This document shows, in pieces, positions 25,845 to 33,936 of a stretch of 64,000 nt of DNA. The DNA comes from Pinibacter aurantiacus. Its GTDB lineage: Bacteria > Bacteroidota > Bacteroidia > Chitinophagales > Chitinophagaceae. Location of the stretch: the NCBI RefSeq assembly GCF_019130065.1, contig NZ_JAHSPG010000002.1:186001-250000 (forward strand). Direction: 5' to 3'. The position numbers were made by a program, and so were the translations under genes. The notes beneath the pieces are model-generated. The model was not told where the DNA came from, did no database searches, and saw only the letters and a list, made by a program, of their open reading frames with translations. The stretch's first letter is position 1, and the number at the start of each line of letters is the position of its first letter.

Positions 25845-26405
25845 TCAATGCGCTGGCTGATGCTGTCCTTCTGCCACTTCTTCAATCAACTTTTTATTGA
25901 ACGCCGGCAAATCTTTTGGTGTTCTGCTGGTTACCAAACCATTATCTACCACGACTTCTTTGTCTGTCCAGTTTGCACCGGCATTGGTAAGATCAGTTTT
26001 TAGAGATGGATAAGATGTAAGATCCCGGCCGGAGAGCAGCCCTGTTTCAATTAATAACTGAGGACCATGACATATAGCGCCTATTGGTTTTCCACTTTCC
26101 ATAAATTCTGTTGCGAAGGCTATACAATCTTTATTAATGCGCATTTTATCAGGATTAATTACACCACCGGGAATCATCAATGCATCATAATCTTCTGTGT
26201 TTGCCCTGCTAACGTTGACATCTACAGGCGGCAGTTCTATGGACCAATGGTCGTGCGACCAGCCTTTAACTTTTTTTTCCTGCGGAGAAATGATATGCAC
26301 GGTTGCACCTGCATCTTCCAATGCTCGCTTGGGACTTGTAAGTTCTTCTTCCTCAAATCCGTTCTCTGTTAAAATGGCTACTTTTTTTCCTTCGAGCGTT
26401 TTCAT
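25845..26405 (-). CDS. DJ-1/PfpI-family protein
   Basis: 186 residues, class I glutamine-amidotransferase-like fold. Nucleophile elbow AICHGPQLLIE with Cys in the CHG context, acidic partner in GFEEEELTSP, and GWSHDHW. Closest to the PfpI/YhbO group annotated as general stress proteins, protein deglycases or proteases; the true activity is debated in the family. Single gene. Confidence 0.9.
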   Translation of the reverse strand: MKTLEGKKVAILTENGFEEEELTSPKRALEDAGATVHIISPQEKKVKGWSHDHWSIELPPVDVNVSRANTEDYDALMIPGGVINPDKMRINKDCIAFATEFMESGKPIGAICHGPQLLIETGLLSGRDLTSYPSLKTDLTNAGANWTDKEVVVDNGLVTSRTPKDLPAFNKKLIEEVAEGQHQPAH

Positions 26406-26552
26406 AACATTTTGTTTTAAATTATAGAATAAGGTCTCAGAAGCATTTGCGTAAAAAATGTACCATCTGCAGACTTACATATTCTGGTAAATTTTTTCCC
26501 ATAAGAAACCCGCTCACGTAAAAAAATTAAAATATCGGTGAACCACGCGAAT

Positions 26553-26583
26553 AAAAAAGCCGCCTCTATTTGGAGGCGGCTCA
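26553..26583 (-). terminator. rho-independent terminator after Tai4-like gene
   Basis: GCCGCCTC / GAGGCGGC stem with a six-base loop and a T-run on the minus strand. The remaining spacer 26406-26640 shows nothing else. Confidence 0.85.
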
Positions 26584-26640
26584 TTTATTGAAATCTATTG
26601 TACGGTAGTATTATGGTTTTGATCTTTTCATGTTATTGAT

Positions 26641-27024
26641 TTAAAACTTTGGTGTTTCTTTCGCTAGTTTCTTAACGAACTTATCTAACTCTTTGCTCTT
26701 ATAAAATTCAAGGCATCTTAAAAATAGCGGCTTCTTGTTTTCATAGTCCGCTATTTGTGTTGGTTGAATAGAGTTTACAAACGCTTTAGCAATACTGTCC
26801 ATTTTCCCGCTTCGCTCTTTCATAATTGCATAGTTAGACATTTCCATTAGGACGGTTTCACTTATATCTTTATTGTAAATGCTATCATTAGGAAATGCTT
26901 CCTGTATGCATTTATAAAAGACATAATCTTTATAAACAGAGGATAGCCTGATTTCATTGTTTTTGGAGCTTGCACAACCAACTACAAGAGCAACCATACA
27001 AATTCTAAAGAATATACTTTTCAT
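26641..27024 (-). CDS. Tai4-like immunity lipoprotein
   Basis: 127 residues. Lipoprotein signal (MKSIFFRICMVALVVGC, Cys17) then an all-helical domain: YKDYVFYKCIQEAFPNDS, MEMSNYAIMKERSGKMDSIAKAFVNSI, and KKPLFLRCLEFYKSKELDKFVKKL. The YxxxxCLxxA-F and CLxFYxSKELD pattern fits the type VI amidase immunity (Tai4) family, which are periplasmic and block Tae4 enzymes. It begins six bases after the stop of the Tae4-domain gene, the classic toxin-then-immunity order. Lipid anchoring would place it in the periplasm, where protection is needed. Family call is from motif memory, moderately sure. Confidence 0.7.
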   Translation of the reverse strand: MKSIFFRICMVALVVGCASSKNNEIRLSSVYKDYVFYKCIQEAFPNDSIYNKDISETVLMEMSNYAIMKERSGKMDSIAKAFVNSIQPTQIADYENKKPLFLRCLEFYKSKELDKFVKKLAKETPKF

Positions 27025-27030
27025 AATTAA

Positions 27031-28101
27031 TTATTTAAGTTCCCAAAATCCAAGCTTTGCGATACCCCCAGAGGCATCAAAATAGCAATGATCACTAACA
27101 CATGTTGAGCCATTCCATAAACTGGCATGACCAGTAGCACCGAACAAAGGGATTGAATTTGCCTGCATTATGTAGATACCTTTTTTTCCCAAAATTGGCG
27201 TTTTAAAATCAGTTGTACCTCGAAGAGATCTTGTTGTAATGATTGCATTTGATGTACCAAAAGTTTTTATCATCCAGTTATATAATTTGGCAGCACTTAG
27301 AAAGTAATACTTATTGTCTGCTCCTTTGAATGTGTGGTCAGGAATATTGGGTATATTAACTCCCGAATAGTTCAATGCCATAGAAACTCTTAAAGCACAC
27401 GCATTTGCGAATTTCTTTGGATTGGAATTGTACAAATTTAGTACTGTCCCTCCAACTACACCATATACCAGAGGCCCAGGTAGATCGTTCCCATTTGCAT
27501 CTTTTGGATATGCAGCGTCCATATCTGACCATTTAGGCAGAGCCTGCGGCGGGAACGTCGTTGTTTTATCATCCCACCAACTTTTATCTTCGTCATCAAC
27601 CAGATCAGGATTCGCTTCAAAATATCTGGAACCTGCATCTCTAGTCGGTCTAGATCCGGGCGTTACAGGAGGTGTTGAATTATTGCTTGGCGGTTGTGTT
27701 ACGTTGCGTGAAGGGGGACTTACATTTAGATATCCATCATTTCTATCAGACCTGTTAAATTTAATAATATAGTTTTTGTTCATGTTTATATACACTTTAT
27801 TATCACCCTCATTGGGAGTGTTGACTACAACAGGTACCGAATAACAATAATAGCCGTTTTCATAATAATAGTCGCCAGTGCTACCCGGAGGAGCTCCTAC
27901 TAACTGGCCCTGATTTCCAACATTCATCATCTGAACACATTGGGTAACCCAGTATGTAGTAGTGCCTTGAACTTGTCGATCCGCTTTTCCCGGTGTTCTT
28001 ATAATGAAATAAGTTGTGTCTTCATTTGTATTGTAAATGCGCTTATCTGTTACTACAAAAGAAGTATCACCAAAGATTCTATTATTCAAATACATCAGCA
28101 T
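27031..28101 (-). CDS. C-terminal part of frameshifted toxin with Tae4-like amidase domain
   Basis: 356 residues from the first ATG in this frame; the frame is open further upstream to about 28250. A beta-rich segment (1-125), a Pro/Asn/Ser linker (about 128-160), then a Tae4-like NlpC/P60-fold amidase (about 210-356): KFANACALRVSMALNYSG (C235), GATGHASLWNG (H325) and an acid in CYFDA (D342). Tae4 enzymes cleave the gamma-D-Glu to mDAP bond of peptidoglycan. The N-terminal half of the original protein is in another frame (28115-28540), joined across a T8 tract at 28243-28250. Immunity gene follows at six bases. Whether it is active, phase-variable or dead cannot be decided here. Confidence 0.75.
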   Translation of the reverse strand: MLMYLNNRIFGDTSFVVTDKRIYNTNEDTTYFIIRTPGKADRQVQGTTTYWVTQCVQMMNVGNQGQLVGAPPGSTGDYYYENGYYCYSVPVVVNTPNEGDNKVYINMNKNYIIKFNRSDRNDGYLNVSPPSRNVTQPPSNNSTPPVTPGSRPTRDAGSRYFEANPDLVDDEDKSWWDDKTTTFPPQALPKWSDMDAAYPKDANGNDLPGPLVYGVVGGTVLNLYNSNPKKFANACALRVSMALNYSGVNIPNIPDHTFKGADNKYYFLSAAKLYNWMIKTFGTSNAIITTRSLRGTTDFKTPILGKKGIYIMQANSIPLFGATGHASLWNGSTCVSDHCYFDASGGIAKLGFWELK

Positions 28102-28114
28102 ATTAGTAATATAC

Positions 28115-28540
28115 TTAGCATTTAAAGAGTCGTCCGACTGCCCAAAGCCATATTTTTCGTACTCGTGCCCTCTTATAAGATTTATCGAAACGTTTGAGTT
28201 TGTCGCTCTTGCAAGGAAAAAAGAGGATGTATATTTTTCGTCTTTTTTTTACCAAAGGAATGGTTACTGTTGAATCTCCGTTTCGATCTATTTTTACAAT
28301 AGATTTATCCCACAGAGCATAGCCCTCTTTTTGTGTCAAATCATCGATATAACTAAAATTGTTATCGTCCCTTCTAATTACTTCTGCAATATTTTTTACT
28401 ATTTGCGGTACATAAGCCGGCACAGAAAAAAACTGATCAGCGTTTTGTGATGTTTCAATTTTTTGGGAATTGTCCTTTTTACAGCCAGATATACAGCAAA
28501 ATACGAATGCACAAAATGCATAAAGAAACCGTGTCTTCAT
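28115..28540 (-). CDS. N-terminal part of the frameshifted toxin (lipoprotein signal)
   Basis: Starts MKTRFLYAFCAFVFCCISGCKK, a lipoprotein signal with Cys20, then a domain with NFSYIDDLTQKEGYALWDKSIVKIDRNGDSTVTIPLVKK. After KK (about residue 98) the frame runs into atypical Arg/Lys/Cys-rich sequence to a stop at 28115. Removing one base from the T8 tract (A8 in the mRNA) makes it continue as VKKDEKYTSSFFLARATNSN and on into the 27031-28101 frame without a stop, giving about 502 residues. So the two are one gene. The N-terminal domain resembles secreted Bacteroidota proteins that carry variable C-terminal enzymes (recollection, not proof). Confidence 0.7.
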   Translation of the reverse strand: MKTRFLYAFCAFVFCCISGCKKDNSQKIETSQNADQFFSVPAYVPQIVKNIAEVIRRDDNNFSYIDDLTQKEGYALWDKSIVKIDRNGDSTVTIPLVKKRRKIYILFFPCKSDKLKRFDKSYKRARVRKIWLWAVGRLFKC

Positions 28541-28771
28541 CTTGAGTTTTTAAGATATTAAAAGTTGTTGACTGCTGCATTTGCAGCGATAGGAGGTATT
28601 AGGACAAAGACACCAATTGGTATTTAATTGAAACCGACGGCGGCAAATTATACCTTAAAGTTCAAGGCCAGTTGGGGGAAACCGTAAAATAGGTTCAATT
28701 CAACTTCAATTACCGGTCTTTTCAAATAAATTCTGGATTAATTGACATACCGTTGGGTTTTCGCTTCGCGA

Positions 28772-29062
28772 TGCTTAACATGTCGCCCTTACGGGGCTGG
28801 TATTTGGATCTCCGTAACGTAATGATGGCTACGAACGTGTTGCCCCGCTGGGGCTGTGTGGAAGCATTCCCGATTGTTGCAATTAGCCCCAGCGGGGCGA
28901 CACGTTCGTAGAAAAGGAAGCAATTTAAAAAATCGCGAGCCAGCCCCAGCGGGGCGACATGTTAGTAGCTATCGTTTCAGCGGCAGACAATTTTTGAAAT
29001 ATCAGCGTTCTGGACCTGACAAGCTTTTTAAAACCTGTCAGGTCTACTGGGGCGACACGTTT
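28772..29062. repeat. GC-rich REP-like cluster (GCCCCAGCGGGGCGACA motif)
   Basis: About five copies or partial copies in both orientations in the 595-base gap 28541-29136. The copies at 28829-28854 and 28885-28911 form a 26-27 bp hairpin with one mismatch; another copy follows near 28942-28965. Partial copies flank them. This type is common between Bacteroidota genes. An AGGTTTT/AAAACCTG hairpin (29017-29043) is embedded. No gene found; reading frames across it are artefacts of the repeat. 28541-28771 shows nothing recognisable. Confidence 0.8.
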
Positions 29063-29079
29063 GGTGCGTCGTTGAAATA

Positions 29080-29112
29080 AAAAAACCGCCTCCTTATGGA
29101 GACGGTCCTTTA
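29080..29112 (-). terminator. rho-independent terminator of the OmpA-like gene
   Basis: On the minus strand, GGACCGTCTCC pairs with GGAGGCGGTT (one mismatch) over a four-base loop and is followed by a T-run. Confidence 0.8.
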
Positions 29113-29136
29113 TCAAAAATATTTGTATTGTAAATA

Positions 29137-30009
29137 CTATGATTTTGGTCTTTCCAACAATTTGAAGAATTGGTCAAGTTGTGGAAGGATAACGATTCTT
29201 GTGCGACGGTTTGCAGCTTTACCTTCTGGTGTATCGTTTGTCATAACTGGTTTGTACTCGCTACGTCCTGCAGCAGCCATTTTAGCTGGCTCAAGACCGT
29301 ATTGTTTTTGCAATGTGCGAACAACAGTAGTAGCACGCAATACAGAAAGATCCCAGTTGTCTTTAATCAAACCATTTCCGCGGTAAGGAACGTTATCTGT
29401 ATGTCCTTCAACCATAAATTCGATATCTGGCTGAGCTTTCAACACAGTAGCCACTTTACCAAGAACAACTTTTGCCTGGTCAGTGATATCATAGCTGCCG
29501 CTTTTGAAAAGAAGTTTATCAGAAATATCAATGTAAACAACACCTTTGTCAACTTTAATGTTGATGTCTTTGTCATCAAGGTTACCAATGGCACCTTTCA
29601 GGTTCATCACCAACGCCATGTTCAAAGAGTCTTTACGAGCCAGTGAAGCTTGTAAATCCTGGATGTAAGCGTCTTTCGCGCCAATGTTATCCATAGATTT
29701 TTTGATGCTTTCTGCCTGTGAAGAAGAGATCACAGAAAGATCTTGCAATTGCTTTAACGCTTGTGTGTTGTTTTCTTTCAGGAATGAAATTTGTTTGTTC
29801 AAATTGTCATTCTCCATTTTCAGGTTGTTTAGTTGACCTTGCACATTGCTTTTATCGGTCAAACATCCTCTTAATTGATTATTCAAAGAATCATTCTGTG
29901 CGCTAACACGAATATAGTTGTCGTGTTCAGCTTGTAGTTTCTTTTTGCTTACGCAAGAAAATAAGGTTACAGAGCTTAGTGCGGTCAATAAAATAAACTT
30001 GGTTTGCAT
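29137..30009 (-). CDS. OmpA-family lipoprotein with coiled coil
   Basis: 290 residues: lipoprotein signal (ALSSVTLFSC, Cys19), a coiled coil from about 25 to 135 rich in Gln, Asn, Lys (LNNLKMENDNLNKQISFLKENNTQALKQLQ), then an OmpA/MotB peptidoglycan-binding domain (VEGHTDNVPYRG, LSVLRATTVVRTLQ, AAAGRSEYKPVMTNDTPEGKAANRRTRIVI). The TD and R residues that contact mDAP are present. Links outer membrane and peptidoglycan. Single gene. Confidence 0.95.
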   Translation of the reverse strand: MQTKFILLTALSSVTLFSCVSKKKLQAEHDNYIRVSAQNDSLNNQLRGCLTDKSNVQGQLNNLKMENDNLNKQISFLKENNTQALKQLQDLSVISSSQAESIKKSMDNIGAKDAYIQDLQASLARKDSLNMALVMNLKGAIGNLDDKDINIKVDKGVVYIDISDKLLFKSGSYDITDQAKVVLGKVATVLKAQPDIEFMVEGHTDNVPYRGNGLIKDNWDLSVLRATTVVRTLQKQYGLEPAKMAAAGRSEYKPVMTNDTPEGKAANRRTRIVILPQLDQFFKLLERPKS

Positions 30010-30338
30010 AATCGTGTTTTTTAAAATAACTACGTTTTAAACTTGACGGTAAATCGGCCGGGGCAAATGTATATCAACAAAATAAATACCGTGCCATAAA
30101 AATCACTTTTTTAACAGTTTAGACCCGAACTTTTTATAAAAACCTCAGGTTTACACTTATCGCATTAGATTTTATACTTATAAAATGCGAAATAAGTGTA
30201 GGATTATATCTCTGCGTATAATTAATAATTAGCAATTAATAATTGATAGTTCGTCTCTCTAAAAGTTTGATCTCTCCTATTTTGATGGGCCTCAAAAGCC
30301 TTCAATTAGATTGAGCCTATCATCTGGAAAGAAAGACC

Positions 30339-30429
30339 GCTTGTCATCCCGACGAAGGAGGATCTCAGTATTTGCTCAGACGGCATGCTAATGCCAGACC
30401 CAGATCCCTCCTTCGTCGGGATGACAAGC
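30339..30429. repeat. REP-like inverted repeat (GACGAAGGAGG motif)
   Basis: Arms 30339-30366 (TCATCCCGACGAAGGAGGATCT) and 30403-30429 are complementary over about 26 bp apart from a one-base offset, and the 36-base loop holds a further GGCATGC / TCAGAC-type palindrome. This CGTCATCCCGACGAAGGAGG sequence type is a known dispersed motif in bacteria. The rest of 30010-30484 is AT-rich and shows nothing else except a likely promoter region for the OmpA-like gene. Confidence 0.75.
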
Positions 30430-30484
30430 AACATTCTTTTAGTTTTACGAACTGCTTACCTAAATGACATTCCTTTATTCATTA

Positions 30485-32944
30485 TTAATTCACAAAATGC
30501 ACATCGTTTACTTTCTGTTGATCTATCAATTGTTGCAGTCTTGGTTGTGTGTTCAGGCGTTTGTCCATTTGGTTTAGCACACTATCTGAAATGAACCAAT
30601 TCATCGCATACGGTCCTTTCGACAGCGTGTCTTTATCGATCGTTGGGTCGTTATATAAGTGTATCGGGTAATAAATAGCGTTTGAAATGCTGTCTCTGCC
30701 GGGCTTTATAGTACCAACGAAGCTTACAAGCCTGCGATCGTTTACTGTTGTTTGCATATCATAAGCACCAAGGATGGTAAGCAACGGTGCAGACAAATCA
30801 TTTTTAAATGGTGTTACTTTTTTTAACACCACATCACCTTGGGGGCTGTTTGTAATGTGCAACACAACGAGTTTCAATTTTTTTATCCGTGCTTTTAGAA
30901 TAGGGTTGCTAACAGTATCGGCTGTGCGCAGTATGCTGGTTATCATTTCCTGTACCACGCCAGCACCGGAGTTGTCAAAATAGCCGCCATCTACAAAATA
31001 GTGTGCCCTGCTGCTGTCTTTTACTTTATCCTCATTGCTTTTTATCCTGCTATCCTTTTTATCAATTTCACCCTGCTGTTTTGGAATCAATTCATCTATT
31101 CTGCCGGCAGGGCTTACATAAGGAAATCTTGCGCCGAGAATAGCCGCACTGCTCAAACGTATCGACTTATTATTTTCCAAAAGGGAAAGAACATCTACGC
31201 GTTTATTAAAGACAGGGTTGTCCAGCTTTATGGTGCAAACAACGCCCGGTGTTCCGTCCTGCACACGCGTAGTGTTGATGCATAACACAGGAAGGCCTGA
31301 ATAAGTATTTTGTTGAGTAACGCACTGCGACATGTTGGTGGAATCGAAACGGAGTCGATAATAAGAAGTGTCCATACATGTTTCAAAACCATTTTCCAGC
31401 GCCTTTGCTCTGTCTCCAACCTTTGTTAGCCGCACCACATAATTTATTACAGGTATGTAGTTGAAGTAATCTGGCCCCAGCATATGTGCAAGGGTGTGAG
31501 TAAGAAAGTCCTGCTTGAGATAGTTCTTTGCAGATTTTTCAAATTGCGGTTGTGGCGAAACATCTTTAGCATGTTTTAATAATGTAAAAAAAGCTGCAAC
31601 GCCAACACCTCCGCCCGATGTGCCGGATAAACAGAAAACGTGTGAGGAGAAACGATCGTTTGGTGTTTGCGCAATGGATGAATCTTCCAATCTACCCAAT
31701 ACAGAAGCCACCCAATAGCCAGATCTTGAAGCGCCGCCATTTGCCAGTACAAAGTAAACGGGATACACGCTTGCGCTGTCAATATCATTGTGATGCTGCA
31801 ACCACGACACGAAATGCTGATCGATGGATTCTCTGTTGGCGTAGGAAACAAACGATGCATTTTGCGTGAGTGGCACTTGTCTTACAAAATGATTTTCTGG
31901 TGTAGGTAATAATGCTGCTAAGATGAATATGATGAAATGCAGATTGACTTTTGTTTTTACAGAAAACATGGTGATGATGTTGCCAAAGCCGAGCAGCATT
32001 GCAAAAGCCAGCAGTACCAAAGGAAACGGCCCGATGCTTACCGCAAATTTATAGGAGAGTATGGCGGCAAGGTAAATGATGAAACCTGCAAGCGAAAAGA
32101 TATTGAACCACTTGAAATAGCCAATCTCAATGGTGGGAAGGTTCACATAGCGCATTATTTTTTTTAGTATGCGGTCTATGAAACCATCTTTTTGTTGCGA
32201 AAGCTTTTGTTGGGCCGCTGTTCTTTCCATATCATTTCTTCGAAGGTTGATATAGAAAAAATAGACCAGCAAACCCAGCACCAGCATGATAAATACAGTT
32301 TTAATGCTATTGTGAAAAACCGGAAGTTGAAAAACAATCAACAATAATATAAACAGGATGCCTGAGAGGTTGAACAATCTGCGTATAAGCGCAGGCTTTT
32401 CTTTGCTGAGCTTTATAAAACGGCTATCAAATAACCAAAGAATAAGGAGGCTGATAAAAAGCAAAATGAATGGACTTACCTTACTAAAGAATACAGGATG
32501 TAAAAGATTTTCAAAAGCAAGTATCAATACAAGAAAACATGCATAGCCAATGATGCGTGGAAAATGATCGAGGTAAGAAAGCCTGACTTCATATTTGTCA
32601 CAGCATTGCTCCTCGGTTAATGATTCATCAAATTGCTGCACATAACCGAGTTGCCTGGCTTTCTTCATATAGCTGATGATTCGCGAAGAATACCAGGACA
32701 CATATACCCAAAAGGCAATGGCGATGAAGAAGTATGTTTTTACGATCAGATTATCTTCAAAAGAATGGACGTTGCCATCATTCTTTACATTTTCTATAAA
32801 CGTGATGATGACATCTTTCCCCTGGCCCAAACCAATAAAAATGAACATCACAAAAAGAATGAACAGTATGGAAGGGAAAAACAGCCAGATCGATTTTAAT
32901 AAGTTGGACAGGATCGTTAAGGCTTTGGGAGAAGTGGCAGGCAT
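30485..32944 (-). CDS. patatin-like phospholipase with polytopic N-terminal membrane domain
   Basis: 819 residues. The first 380 residues hold about nine or ten hydrophobic helices. From about 410 a patatin domain appears: oxyanion-type loop in LANGGASRSGYW, nucleophile elbow CLSGTSGGGVGVAAFF (Ser in G-T-S-G-G), and the catalytic Asp in YFVDGGYFDNSGAG. Patatins are Ser/Asp lipid acyl hydrolases. A large multi-spanning domain in front is unusual for bacterial patatins; the same layout occurs in some Bacteroidota proteins. Substrate and side of membrane unknown. Standalone. Confidence 0.85.
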   Translation of the reverse strand: MPATSPKALTILSNLLKSIWLFFPSILFILFVMFIFIGLGQGKDVIITFIENVKNDGNVHSFEDNLIVKTYFFIAIAFWVYVSWYSSRIISYMKKARQLGYVQQFDESLTEEQCCDKYEVRLSYLDHFPRIIGYACFLVLILAFENLLHPVFFSKVSPFILLFISLLILWLFDSRFIKLSKEKPALIRRLFNLSGILFILLLIVFQLPVFHNSIKTVFIMLVLGLLVYFFYINLRRNDMERTAAQQKLSQQKDGFIDRILKKIMRYVNLPTIEIGYFKWFNIFSLAGFIIYLAAILSYKFAVSIGPFPLVLLAFAMLLGFGNIITMFSVKTKVNLHFIIFILAALLPTPENHFVRQVPLTQNASFVSYANRESIDQHFVSWLQHHNDIDSASVYPVYFVLANGGASRSGYWVASVLGRLEDSSIAQTPNDRFSSHVFCLSGTSGGGVGVAAFFTLLKHAKDVSPQPQFEKSAKNYLKQDFLTHTLAHMLGPDYFNYIPVINYVVRLTKVGDRAKALENGFETCMDTSYYRLRFDSTNMSQCVTQQNTYSGLPVLCINTTRVQDGTPGVVCTIKLDNPVFNKRVDVLSLLENNKSIRLSSAAILGARFPYVSPAGRIDELIPKQQGEIDKKDSRIKSNEDKVKDSSRAHYFVDGGYFDNSGAGVVQEMITSILRTADTVSNPILKARIKKLKLVVLHITNSPQGDVVLKKVTPFKNDLSAPLLTILGAYDMQTTVNDRRLVSFVGTIKPGRDSISNAIYYPIHLYNDPTIDKDTLSKGPYAMNWFISDSVLNQMDKRLNTQPRLQQLIDQQKVNDVHFVN

Positions 32945-33006
32945 AATTGATCAATTATGCACTGTAAAGTACGGAATGGTTGCGGGTTTTGCAAGGGCGA
33001 ATGGAG

Positions 33007-33123
33007 TTGTTGGTTGATAGTTATTAGTTGTTAGACTTCATATGCAGATATCAAAGCTGATAAGAAACTCACTTTATATGCAGCACCTTTAGCCTAACAA
33101 CCAACAACCAACAACTATCAACC
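33007..33123. repeat. heptamer-tract inverted repeat (TTGTTAG unit)
   Basis: Arm 1 (about 33007-33034) is GTTGTTGGTTGATAG and TTAGTTGTTAG steps; arm 2 (about 33092-33123) is CTAACAACCAACAACC. Loop about 58 bases. It lies immediately after the stop of the periplasmic protein at 33124 (minus). Unit shared with 52352-52428. Confidence 0.8.
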
Positions 33124-33765
33124 CTAATCGCATTGCGACAAAAACCACTGCGTGCCGGACTTGCCCCAGTTTGGTGACAGGTCGGTTGCAGGAACAAACT
33201 TCGTATACATTGCTAATGCTTTTTCGAGGTATGGTTTTGCTTTTTCTTTGCCACCACCAAATACTTTAGGTGTGTAGAAAGTATTTTGTCCTTGCAGATA
33301 AACTGGTCTTGGATTTGTTGAATCAAGCTGCTTTGCTTTCTCAATATAGTTATCGGAAGCCTTGCCGTATTTCATATAACGTGCCGGAGGATTTACGGTC
33401 ATGTGTGCAGTAGCGATCATGCTTTTGATCACGCATATCTCAGAGTTTTCGCTTCCTGCAAGCTCTTGTGCTTTTGTAAGCAGGCTGTCTGCTTTATCCG
33501 CAATAACATCTACCTGTTTTTTGTCTTCGCGCATCAAAGCATCCATGATGGTGCAGTAAGATGCATAGTAGTAGGGAAGCCATTGTGTTTTCTCTGCGTT
33601 GGCAATACGTTCAAAATTGTTAGAGAGATCTATGATCTTTCCATTAGACAAAGCTGAGTCCAGCATTGAAATGTTTTGTTTCATCGCCGAAGTATATCTT
33701 TCACTCTGGCTAAATGCTGCCACTGTTGCAACAATTGCGAAAACTGTGAGGATTGTTTTTTTCAT
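33124..33765 (-). CDS. secreted helical-repeat protein, function unknown
   Basis: 213 residues with a signal peptide (MKKTILTVFAIVATVAAFS). The mature part is helical and TPR-like (WLPYYYASYCTIMDALMRED, KADSLLTKAQELAGSENSEICVIKSMIATAHM, RPVYLQGQNTFYTPKVFGGGKEKAKPYLEKALAMY). The VFGGGKEKA-PYLEKAL motif is typical of a Bacteroidota periplasmic family that follows TonB receptors. It is 170 bases downstream of a TonB receptor on the same strand, separated by a repeat. Confidence 0.8.
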   Translation of the reverse strand: MKKTILTVFAIVATVAAFSQSERYTSAMKQNISMLDSALSNGKIIDLSNNFERIANAEKTQWLPYYYASYCTIMDALMREDKKQVDVIADKADSLLTKAQELAGSENSEICVIKSMIATAHMTVNPPARYMKYGKASDNYIEKAKQLDSTNPRPVYLQGQNTFYTPKVFGGGKEKAKPYLEKALAMYTKFVPATDLSPNWGKSGTQWFLSQCD

Positions 33766-33809
33766 TTTTATTTGGTGTTTGTTTTTTTATTATTTGTTGG
33801 TTGTCGTTG

Positions 33810-33912
33810 GCTCTGCGAGGCTTGTAGCCTCGCAGTTCTACTCTGTTGCCTTTGGCAGCCTTATCGTCAGAGACGATAGAATGGTCCTGCAAGGCTACAA
33901 GCCTTGCAGAGC
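33810..33912. repeat. dispersed three-hairpin repeat, copy 1
   Basis: Outer arms GCTCTGC(A/G)AGGCTTGTAGCC and its complement, with an inner GTTGCC/GGCA part and ATCG/CGAT hairpin. It is homologous over about 85 bases, inverted, to 52431-52513 (roughly 80% identical by eye). Lies between the TonB receptor and the helical-repeat gene. Confidence 0.8.
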
Positions 33913-33936
33913 TTGTTGAATGTCGTGCATCGTACA

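Noticed and set aside
28856-29080. Short frames through the GC-rich repeat
   Set aside because: Produced by the repeated GCCCCAGCGGGGC motif; not conserved as protein.
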